Below, piece after piece: positions 16,594 through 22,857 of a stretch of 64,000 nucleotides of DNA. How positions within the stretch are numbered: position 1 is the stretch's first letter; each line of letters starts with the position of its first letter. A program made the translations under genes and the position numbers. The notes below the pieces were generated by a model. It was not told the DNA's origin. It made no database searches and saw only the letters and a program-made list of their open reading frames with translations. Source of the DNA: a virus; the IMG/VR virus record IMGVR_UViG_3300024999_000075, positions 17,255 through 81,254 of that record. One strand, written 5' to 3'.

Positions 16594-17360
16594 GACATAT
16601 TTCCCAAAACAAAATCACCGTTATAGCTGCCGACTCAGTTGATGTAAATTTTCCAGCCTCTCGTATGCTTGATGAACACCCAAAGCGTAAGTATAAGGCA
16701 GCTACCGGAGTCAGCGCAGCCATTCTCACAGCTGAAGTCGTTGGCGGGTGTTCCGATATCATAGTTGCTGGGACAAACGCTGGTAACGCAACTATAAGTG
16801 TAGCTGACCCAAATGCAGTGGAGTGGGGGTATGGGTCGGAATGGGGGTATGGATCAGAATGGGCAAACATCGAAATAAATGTTACAGCGTCTGTTATACA
16901 GAGGAGTAAATCACAATCCCTCTGGTTACAGCTATCAAGTACTGTTTTAGTCCCCTGCATTATAAGAATGGAGATATTTGGGCCTGGAGGTGTAGCGGTG
17001 GAGGCTGGTGTAGTTAGTGCTAACATCGTTAATACTTATGGAGACAAAAATCCAAACTATGGTATGGGGGAAAGTCGCTTAGATTATTCAGTAAAAGCTG
17101 AAAATTCAAATGGTTCAATGTACTACAAAAAACGCGATATTGTCAGATCCTATGATATATTGGTGCAAACAACGAGGGAAGAAGCAATTAATTTGGAAAA
17201 TTCATTTGATAACTTAGGGGAAATACCCAGTGGCTGGAAACTTACAGATCTACAAGGTAATGATTTTGTGGTCTATGGTAAATTTGATGGCCCTCCACAG
17301 ATATCACATAGTTACCCACAACATTCAGACGTAAACTTTAGAATAATTGAGGTGCTTTAA
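16590..17360 (+). CDS. Tail tip/baseplate protein of unknown role
   Basis: Protein of 256 aa, mostly beta. Two tandem seven-residue units EWGYGSE followed by EWA occur at about 77-92, encoded by near-identical 21-nt repeats (about 16819-16860). The C-terminal half has SMYYKKRDIVRSYDILVQTTREEAINL, a pattern like distal tail domains that contact the tube. It overlaps both neighbours by 1-4 bp. Function is inferred from position only. Confidence 0.5.
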   Translation: MRHISQNKITVIAADSVDVNFPASRMLDEHPKRKYKAATGVSAAILTAEVVGGCSDIIVAGTNAGNATISVADPNAVEWGYGSEWGYGSEWANIEINVTASVIQRSKSQSLWLQLSSTVLVPCIIRMEIFGPGGVAVEAGVVSANIVNTYGDKNPNYGMGESRLDYSVKAENSNGSMYYKKRDIVRSYDILVQTTREEAINLENSFDNLGEIPSGWKLTDLQGNDFVVYGKFDGPPQISHSYPQHSDVNFRIIEVL

Positions 17361-18280
17361 TGGCAGTGCGGAAAATATTTACTACTACAAAGAGGACCGG
17401 GGCGGGAACAGACAGTGGGGCGGCAGACTCTGTTTCTGCTATGACCGCTATCAGCAAGGACGTTGCGACCGATGGTGCTATGTGTCTGATCATGGAGGAT
17501 GATGGAAGTGGGTTTTATGGATATCTTTACGATGCAGCTGGGACAGACGCAACTAGCGCCCCTGACACTTATAGGCCAAATGATTACACGGTCGCTGGTA
17601 ACTGGAAGCTGCAGCAGTCACCATTTGGTGAGTTTTTCCCGATAGTCACATCAACTGTGCCAATAAAAGGAGATATCCGGGGTGGAGATGTAACTGTGTC
17701 TGGACAGACACTAACTATTGCACCATGTTCATGCAAAGATTCTACTGGAGCAACTCGTCTTTATACTGGGACGAATAAAACCGTAGTGTTGGCAGGGACA
17801 GCAAATCAGATATTCCATGTTTTTATGGTGCGACTTGTGGCAGATGGATCGGTAGAATTTAGGGCTTATACCACCGAGGGGGCAGTCGAGAGTGATGCTG
17901 AGGTGGATGCCTGGCGTTGGAGAACATTTGCTATTAACAATGGCAGTGGGGTGACGTTTGCGCATGTAGTAAAAGGTATGCTTCTAACATTCACAGGAAC
18001 CTGTCCAACAGTAACATCTACAATGAATACAGCTACATCTGTTGCGGCTTCAATGCCACCTACAAGGGTAGAATCAGCGTTTTTCTATTTTTCGTCTGCT
18101 TCAGCTACAGCGGTTGGTATTAGAAAATATGATGCGTCAGCAGTTCAATTTTCTAATTTATGTGGTGCATCTTACAATCCATCAATAGGTGAGGTATTGG
18201 TACCAGATTCGGGGTTGTTGGTGTTTTATGCTAATAACACAGCAACTGTTTTGTGTTATGCTATAAGGCTCAGGGGGTAG
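17360..18280 (+). CDS. Tail fibre/baseplate structural protein
   Basis: Protein of 306 aa, Ser/Thr/Ala/Gly-rich beta protein. The N-terminus (AVRKIFTTTKRTGAGTDSGA) resembles linkers that attach to the baseplate. The middle has FPIVTSTVPIKGDIRGGDVTVSGQTLTIAPC. It ends in a compact beta domain. Composition and position fit a receptor-proximal fibre or upper baseplate protein; no enzymatic motif is visible. Confidence 0.5.
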   Translation: MAVRKIFTTTKRTGAGTDSGAADSVSAMTAISKDVATDGAMCLIMEDDGSGFYGYLYDAAGTDATSAPDTYRPNDYTVAGNWKLQQSPFGEFFPIVTSTVPIKGDIRGGDVTVSGQTLTIAPCSCKDSTGATRLYTGTNKTVVLAGTANQIFHVFMVRLVADGSVEFRAYTTEGAVESDAEVDAWRWRTFAINNGSGVTFAHVVKGMLLTFTGTCPTVTSTMNTATSVAASMPPTRVESAFFYFSSASATAVGIRKYDASAVQFSNLCGASYNPSIGEVLVPDSGLLVFYANNTATVLCYAIRLRG

Positions 18281-18282
18281 AC

Positions 18283-18732
18283 ATGGATAAATGGTTGTGT
18301 ATTTTTGATGCCGCAACAAACAGAGGTAAGCGGTGCAATGCTTTGAATGGGTTACAAGATGGCGAGTTTTCTTTTAATATCCATCCGTCTCAATGCAGTT
18401 GGTTTAATGTCTATCCTAATCGGTATATGTGGGATGGATCAAAAATAGTCGAGTGGCCTGGGTGGGAAGCAGAGGAAGCTACGTCCAGAGTTACAGAGAG
18501 GAGGTTAACAATATCATGTGGCCCCCTGCAAATTCGTAAAGCCTTACGAGCTGCTGGGCTACATCAACAGGTTGTTGATTATATTTCAGCTTCTGATGAT
18601 GAAGTCAAGGAGGGGTGGGAGTACGCCAGTGAATTTAAGAGATTAGATCCTTGGGTACTAGCAGTTCAAGTGGCTTTAGGGAAAACTGACGAAGAAGTTG
18701 ATGCTATTTTTGAGCTTGCCCTAACGTTTTGA
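18283..18732 (+). CDS. Conserved phage protein following the tail fibre gene
   Basis: Protein of 149 aa from the ATG at 18283, which has AGGGGGTAG just upstream; a longer in-frame start at 18253 lacks a site. The N-terminal half is aromatic-rich (SWFNVYPNRYMWDGSKIVEWPGWE). The C-terminal half (LQIRKALRAAGLHQQVVDYI ... DPWVLAVQVALGKTDEEVDAIFELA) matches a helical module common at the end of phage proteins near tail fibre genes. It may be a fibre-associated or assembly protein. Confidence 0.6.
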   Translation: MDKWLCIFDAATNRGKRCNALNGLQDGEFSFNIHPSQCSWFNVYPNRYMWDGSKIVEWPGWEAEEATSRVTERRLTISCGPLQIRKALRAAGLHQQVVDYISASDDEVKEGWEYASEFKRLDPWVLAVQVALGKTDEEVDAIFELALTF

Positions 18733-18752
18733 GGTAAGTACGAATAATAATG

Positions 18753-18781
18753 TTGATATTGTTTCATAACTAAGCTACATT
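18753..18781 (+). promoter_or_regulatory. Candidate promoter of the lysis/host-interaction region
   Basis: TTGATA, a 17-nt spacer and TACATT, about 100 nt before the lipoprotein gene. It has the same architecture as the promoter at 9503-9531. Confidence 0.5.
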
Positions 18782-18830
18782 TTACTATTGTATGACTTAC
18801 AGGGATTAGTTCATGTTTGACATAACTGTA

Positions 18831-18845
18831 GGCTGGAGTCCAGCC
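18831..18845. promoter_or_regulatory. 15-bp palindrome between promoter and lipoprotein gene
   Basis: GGCTGGAGTCCAGCC: two perfect 7-bp arms around one base, roughly 45 nt downstream of the predicted transcription start and 36 nt before the ATG. There is no T-tract, so it is not a terminator. It could be an operator or a small hairpin in the leader. Confidence 0.35.
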
Positions 18846-18881
18846 TCGGTAATTTAACAAAATTAAATGATGGAGATCTAA

Positions 18882-19433
18882 ATGAAACACTTACTGGTTA
18901 TTTTATCTTTACTGCTGCTATCAAGTTGCGCTACCCACACCGCAACTAACGAACTTATTGCTAAGGCAAACACAAATAGGTTGAAGGAGTTTGCGTCAGG
19001 TGTAGCAGCCTGTAACGATAACGCTGCCTGCCAAGTTGCAGTCTCTATGGCCTTTGCTGGAAACATGGGGCAGCAGCCATACTTCCGAGAGGACTCCCCA
19101 CTTGACTATGTGAAAGCATCTGGTTTCATTCTTGGGCCTGCGGTTGATATTTTAAGATTGTATAAAACTACGACAAGTGGGGATGCTGCCGGTGTTGTCA
19201 TTGCTGGTGACAATAACCAAATTGTGGGTATGAATAAGCTGACTGCCGACAACCAGAGTACTCTTACTGGAACATTTGACACTACTTCTAGTATTGAACA
19301 CCTTGTATATACTCAAGACTCTACACAGTCTTCCTCAAACGGTAATGGATTAGTAGAAAATGTTGAGAACCAACAGGATACATACTCAGGCGATTCAGCC
19401 TTAGCAGGAAATAAGGAGGTGCCAGTTGAATAA
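18882..19433 (+). CDS. Phage lipoprotein
   Basis: Protein of 183 aa with a lipoprotein signal: MKHLLVILSLLLLSSC, lipobox L-S-S-C with Cys16. The mature part is hydrophilic with ACNDNAACQVAVSMA (two Cys) and a Ser/Gln/Asn-rich tail. It should be anchored in the outer or inner membrane. As the first gene after the tail operon it could serve superinfection exclusion or lysis. It is too long for Rz1, and no family is recognised. Confidence 0.7.
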   Translation: MKHLLVILSLLLLSSCATHTATNELIAKANTNRLKEFASGVAACNDNAACQVAVSMAFAGNMGQQPYFREDSPLDYVKASGFILGPAVDILRLYKTTTSGDAAGVVIAGDNNQIVGMNKLTADNQSTLTGTFDTTSSIEHLVYTQDSTQSSSNGNGLVENVENQQDTYSGDSALAGNKEVPVE

Positions 19434-19737
19434 TACAATCATAAGTTGGGTGATAAAGTTCCTAGCCAAAATGCTTAATGGGAAGAAGGCTTACATAGGT
19501 GCTGGTGGTGAGATGCTCACTGGTGTAAGTTCCATTATAGTTGGGATCACTGGTATTATTGGTTATGCTTATCCTGACCTCAAACTGCCAGCTATTGAGA
19601 TTGAGTATTCCTTGGCAGCTATAACAGCTGGAGCAGGTATGATAACTGATGGATTCAAGGGTATAGGGTTACGCCATGGAATTGAAAAAATCACTGCTGA
19701 AAACAGGGCTGAAGATAACCTTCCGCCTGCCAATTAA
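19426..19737 (+). CDS. Holin-like membrane protein
   Basis: Protein of 103 aa using a TTG start (19426) placed 5 nt after AAGGAGGT. Two hydrophobic segments (about 26-48, Gly/Ile/Ala-rich; about 58-80) and a charged C-terminus (KITAENRAEDN) fit a small holin or a related phage membrane protein. It overlaps the lipoprotein gene by 8 bp. Several candidate holins follow, so which one forms the lesion is unclear. Confidence 0.5.
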   Translation: MNNTIISWVIKFLAKMLNGKKAYIGAGGEMLTGVSSIIVGITGIIGYAYPDLKLPAIEIEYSLAAITAGAGMITDGFKGIGLRHGIEKITAENRAEDNLPPAN

Positions 19738-19801
19738 CTGGGAAGAGGGGCTATGGGCTAGGATCAAGTCACTCTTTGAAGTCAAAACTTTTAAGAAGTA
19801 A
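19676..19801 (+). CDS. Small overlapping ORF (41 aa)
   Basis: An ATG in another frame inside the end of the holin-like gene opens a 41-aa basic protein (MELKKSLLKTGLKI ... FEVKTFKK) that extends 64 nt beyond it. No strong ribosome site, only GGG-rich sequence upstream. It could be an accessory lysis protein or chance. Confidence 0.25.
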   Translation: MELKKSLLKTGLKITFRLPINWEEGLWARIKSLFEVKTFKK

Positions 19802-19815
19802 TGACAGTCCAGCCA

Positions 19816-19824
19816 TGTTATACT
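19816..19824 (+). promoter_or_regulatory. Possible extended -10 promoter
   Basis: TGTTATACT (TG-N-TATACT) 35 nt before the second membrane protein start. No convincing -35 box. This gap (19738-19858) holds nothing else except the end of the small ORF. Confidence 0.25.
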
Positions 19825-19858
19825 CTAGGCTATCAATTAACTTATGAGGCCAGAATAC

Positions 19859-20191
19859 ATGTTTGACAAAATACCTGGACTTGAAAATGTTGAAGCTGTC
19901 TTCGGACTTCTCGCTGCCAGTGGTGGAATAGCTAGGATCGTTACTGGAACAAGTAACGATCCTAGAGTTTCTTGGTGGGGAGAGTTAGGTAGGGTTGTCT
20001 TTGTTGCCATGCCCATTGGTGTGATAGCTGGCCACTGGGTTACTTCCATCTCAGAGTCTGAGATCCTTCCCTACGCCGCCAGCTTCACTGCTGGCGTTAT
20101 TAGCCTGAATATCGTTCGTTTCCTGTTATCCGCCGAAGGCTTCAGCATGATTAGAACCTTTATTGGGGGCGGTAAGAATGGAAAATCGTAA
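19859..20191 (+). CDS. Holin-like membrane protein, three predicted segments
   Basis: Protein of 110 aa from the ATG at 19859, which has GAGG 9 nt upstream (the ATG at 19844 has none). Layout: LENVEAVFGLLAASGGIARIV, a WWGELGRVVFVAMPIGVIAGHWV segment and a third hydrophobic helix YAASFTAGVISLNIVRFLL, followed by a basic tail. Three segments with a small loop after the first resemble class I/LydA-type holins. It makes membrane lesions that let the endolysin out. Confidence 0.6.
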   Translation: MFDKIPGLENVEAVFGLLAASGGIARIVTGTSNDPRVSWWGELGRVVFVAMPIGVIAGHWVTSISESEILPYAASFTAGVISLNIVRFLLSAEGFSMIRTFIGGGKNGKS

Positions 20192-20408
20192 TCTAATCAC
20201 TCAACTCTTTATAACCTGGTTATTTTACAACTGCGCTCTAATTGCTGTGCTGTGGCTTACTTGCTGGAGTTTTGGTCGGGAAGAGTACGAGACAGTGGTA
20301 GCTATGATGATTTTCTCGTTTGGGGTTAGTGTTATAGAATATGATTGGTGGGCGTTAAAGAATAACAGATATGAGAGACGAAAGACAAGGAGGCAGAGAG
20401 TTGGCTGA
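20178..20408 (+). CDS. Small membrane protein, possible antiholin or second holin
   Basis: Protein of 76 aa from the ATG at 20178, which follows GGGGGCGGTAAGA. Two hydrophobic segments (about 6-29, 36-57) and a strongly basic C-terminus (NNRYERRKTRRQRVG). It overlaps the previous holin-like gene by 14 bp. Two adjacent small membrane genes before an endolysin often form a holin/antiholin pair; this is an inference. Confidence 0.5.
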   Translation: MENRNLITQLFITWLFYNCALIAVLWLTCWSFGREEYETVVAMMIFSFGVSVIEYDWWALKNNRYERRKTRRQRVG

Positions 20409-20676
20409 ATATTGTACGTTGTTTTGGGACAAACCATTAGGAGTAGATATTAGTGATCTTTGTTATGATCATGACGCTGCTTATGGAACTGGTAAGTTTA
20501 CGTTAAAATTAATTGGTGATTTAGACTTGGCCAGAGGGATCTGGAACAGATCTAGTAGAGCTGATTCACTGTTAAAAAATATAGGTTTGAAATCAATAGC
20601 TGTTGGAGCATATGCAGTAACCTCCACAGTTGGAATATTTTTCTGGGTAAAGGGGATTAGCAATGGCAATAACTAA
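20401..20676 (+). CDS. Phospholipase A2-like protein
   Basis: Protein of 91 aa from the TTG at 20401, 7 nt after AAGGAGG (an in-frame ATG at 20371 lacks a site). It carries VDISDLCYDHDAAYG followed by GDLDLARGIW: the C-x2-HD-x2-Y catalytic helix with a downstream Asp, as in PLA2-like domains of parvovirus capsids and some phages. A C-terminal hydrophobic helix (about 66-86) suggests membrane association. It sits among holin-like genes, so membrane lipid attack during lysis or entry is plausible. No second catalytic helix is certain. Confidence 0.55.
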   Translation: MAEYCTLFWDKPLGVDISDLCYDHDAAYGTGKFTLKLIGDLDLARGIWNRSSRADSLLKNIGLKSIAVGAYAVTSTVGIFFWVKGISNGNN

Positions 20677-20953
20677 TGTGATTAATGGTGTTCAAGCCGC
20701 TGTAGATGTAGCTGCCGCTACTGCTTTTCCAGTTACTGGTCCTACTACCATTACTGCTGATGGCTTCGCTATTGGGGAGTTCGCTCAAGTGTTTAGGCTT
20801 GGTCCTAATGCTGCCTACTCAGCCGCTACTAACAAAGACGGCTACATCATCTTATCTGTCTTCCCTAACATGGCGCTGATTGACACACCAGGGTCTTATA
20901 AGATCATTAAGACAGCTACTGTTGCTGCTGCCTATGTAGGATATGAGGCTTAA
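20663..20953 (+). CDS. Small beta-rich structural-type protein
   Basis: Protein of 96 aa, Ala/Thr/Val-rich with AFPVTGPTTITADGFAIGEFAQVFRLGPNA and GYIILSVFPNMALIDTPGSYKI. No signal peptide or enzyme motif. Its style resembles small carbohydrate-binding or collar proteins coded near fibre genes. Role unknown. It overlaps the PLA2-like gene by 14 bp. Confidence 0.5.
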   Translation: MAITNVINGVQAAVDVAAATAFPVTGPTTITADGFAIGEFAQVFRLGPNAAYSAATNKDGYIILSVFPNMALIDTPGSYKIIKTATVAAAYVGYEA

Positions 20954-20955
20954 GG

Positions 20956-21462
20956 ATGTTTGGGGCGACTTACAGAGCCTTTAGAAGGAGCGTCGATGCT
21001 GTGTCAGGCAGTAAGGGTGGCGGTTTATATTTGCCTGTAACTGGTCTTGTTGGTGCCTGGTTGGTAGAAAATGATTTGACCGATTCTATCGGCATATCAA
21101 GCATCACGCTGACTACTGGTACAGTCGATGATCTTGCCAATGCATCGTGGGCTATGCCCTCTGATGCCGTAACGATTCAGGCAGACTCTGATATGGGCGG
21201 AGACGTGTTTTTCGATTCGGCAAATGCAATGGCCCCGATAGTGAGGTTTGGTTATGAGTGGTACGCCCTGCTCAACAATGATTTTGTCTGGATTGGTTTC
21301 CACCAATCACGTGGTGGGATTGTAATTTACAGCGCGGATAAATCAGCGCAGGCGAACAGAATACAAGACTACCTTGGCAGGTATGCACCTGATGCTACGT
21401 TCGTTGTTGATGGTGGCGATTTTGTCGTTGATGGCTCAGACTTTATAACTGATGGAGTTTAA
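20956..21462 (+). CDS. Putative tail-fibre-associated protein
   Basis: Protein of 168 aa. After a basic N-terminus (MFGATYRAFRRSVDAVSGSKGGG) comes LYLPVTGLVGAWLVENDLTDSIG, resembling the start of a laminin-G-like strand, then a mixed domain. It closes with three short repeats of the form VVDGGDF/VVDGSDF/ITDGV. It is probably part of the virion's host-contact apparatus; unrecognised family. Confidence 0.45.
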   Translation: MFGATYRAFRRSVDAVSGSKGGGLYLPVTGLVGAWLVENDLTDSIGISSITLTTGTVDDLANASWAMPSDAVTIQADSDMGGDVFFDSANAMAPIVRFGYEWYALLNNDFVWIGFHQSRGGIVIYSADKSAQANRIQDYLGRYAPDATFVVDGGDFVVDGSDFITDGV

Positions 21463-21465
21463 AAT

Positions 21466-22857
21466 ATGAAAAAGATATTTCCCTTAATATTTACCCTGCT
21501 TCTTGCTGGGTCATGTCTAGCCGCAAACGATGACATATCAGACCGACCAGAACTCGGAACTGCTACCAGTTCTGATTCGCTGCTTGGGGTTGACGCCTCT
21601 GCCGCAGCTGGGGATAGACTCCGCAGAATACTTTTCCAGGGCACAAATGGGTATGTCCTGGCGGGTAACGGTACATGGTTTGACCTCACAACTGCTCTAG
21701 TCGGAAAACAGGATGTTTCCGCCCTAGTCGGAATCGAAGCCCGCACCGGCTTAACCTACACCCCAGCAGCGGGCGAAAATCCGGCATATCTCGACCTTGA
21801 CGACACCGCAGTAACCCCAGCAGCTTACACCAATGCAAATATCACGGTTGATCAGCAAGGTCGGGTTACGGCTGCTGAGAGCGGCACTGGTGGGACGGGC
21901 ATTACGGAGGTCGCAACATTACCCAATCCTCTTGTTGATGGTACTTTTTATGCGGCAATTGATACAGGTGATTTCACCTATAAGTCTTCAACGGGCTCCT
22001 ACACGATCACTGGCGCATACACCCCAGATGCAGCGACGTATTCGATGACGCTAACCATAGCCGACCTTGATGCAACAGGTGATACTTTCACCGTCGCTAG
22101 TGTCCCATACGATGTCGCGGATTCGCCGGCTGTAATCTCTGGTTTAAATTCCGCAACTGAAGCAATCACATATACCGGGAGCAATACCGCCGATTGTACC
22201 GGAACTGCAGTAACGGGCGCGGGACCATGGGCCGTTGATATGTCCGACAGTAATGAGTCGGTGAGTTGTTCGATTTCCGTTACTCCTGGCATTTCCGATG
22301 ATTTCACCGCCGATCAGCTCGCTACTAAGTGGGTTGCTGATCAGGGAACCTATACAGTATCAGGCGGCGTGCTCAACGCCCCGGCAAGTGCTGCCCAACT
22401 GCGTTATGCAACGGCCACAGGAACCATAGATCAGTATGCGAAAATTAAATACACCGATTCGAACTCCGGCGATGGCGGTGTCCTGCTCCGTGAGACGGGG
22501 GCCAGTGGGTATAAGTATAAAGTGTACTACAAAGCCTCGTCAAGCTATCTCCAATGGCAGGTATATAATGGTACAGCATGGTCGGCAAACGTAGGCAATA
22601 CAACGACATTTACGCTCAATGCGGGCGATACTATCGGGTGTACCGTAACTGGTACAGGTGATGACACTATAGTTCGCGCCTGGATAAATCCCGTAGCCAA
22701 TGCACCCACGGATATCAGTAGTTGGGATGGTGAGAGCGATGACGCCGATTATACACTGATCAATAATCCCGTTAACCCCGCAAACACAGGGCTGTACATA
22801 GGTATATCCACTACGACCTCCAGGACATTTGATGATTTTTACGGAGGTTCGAAATGA
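21466..22857 (+). CDS. Sec-signal adhesin/fibre-like protein with a LamG-type C-terminal domain
   Basis: Protein of 463 aa with a clear signal peptide (MKKIFPLIFTLLLAGSCLA, cleavage before AND; a weak lipobox is also possible). Residues about 25-150 look like a fibre head-binding region, ending in TNANITVDQQGRVTAAESGTGG, a motif common in tail fibres. Residues about 295-463 resemble a concanavalin-like lectin domain (DDFTADQLATKWVADQGTYT, FDDFYGG end). A signal peptide on a fibre-like protein is unusual because virion proteins assemble in the cytoplasm. It is coupled to the next gene, with a 4-bp overlap. Confidence 0.6.
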   Translation: MKKIFPLIFTLLLAGSCLAANDDISDRPELGTATSSDSLLGVDASAAAGDRLRRILFQGTNGYVLAGNGTWFDLTTALVGKQDVSALVGIEARTGLTYTPAAGENPAYLDLDDTAVTPAAYTNANITVDQQGRVTAAESGTGGTGITEVATLPNPLVDGTFYAAIDTGDFTYKSSTGSYTITGAYTPDAATYSMTLTIADLDATGDTFTVASVPYDVADSPAVISGLNSATEAITYTGSNTADCTGTAVTGAGPWAVDMSDSNESVSCSISVTPGISDDFTADQLATKWVADQGTYTVSGGVLNAPASAAQLRYATATGTIDQYAKIKYTDSNSGDGGVLLRETGASGYKYKVYYKASSSYLQWQVYNGTAWSANVGNTTTFTLNAGDTIGCTVTGTGDDTIVRAWINPVANAPTDISSWDGESDDADYTLINNPVNPANTGLYIGISTTTSRTFDDFYGGSK

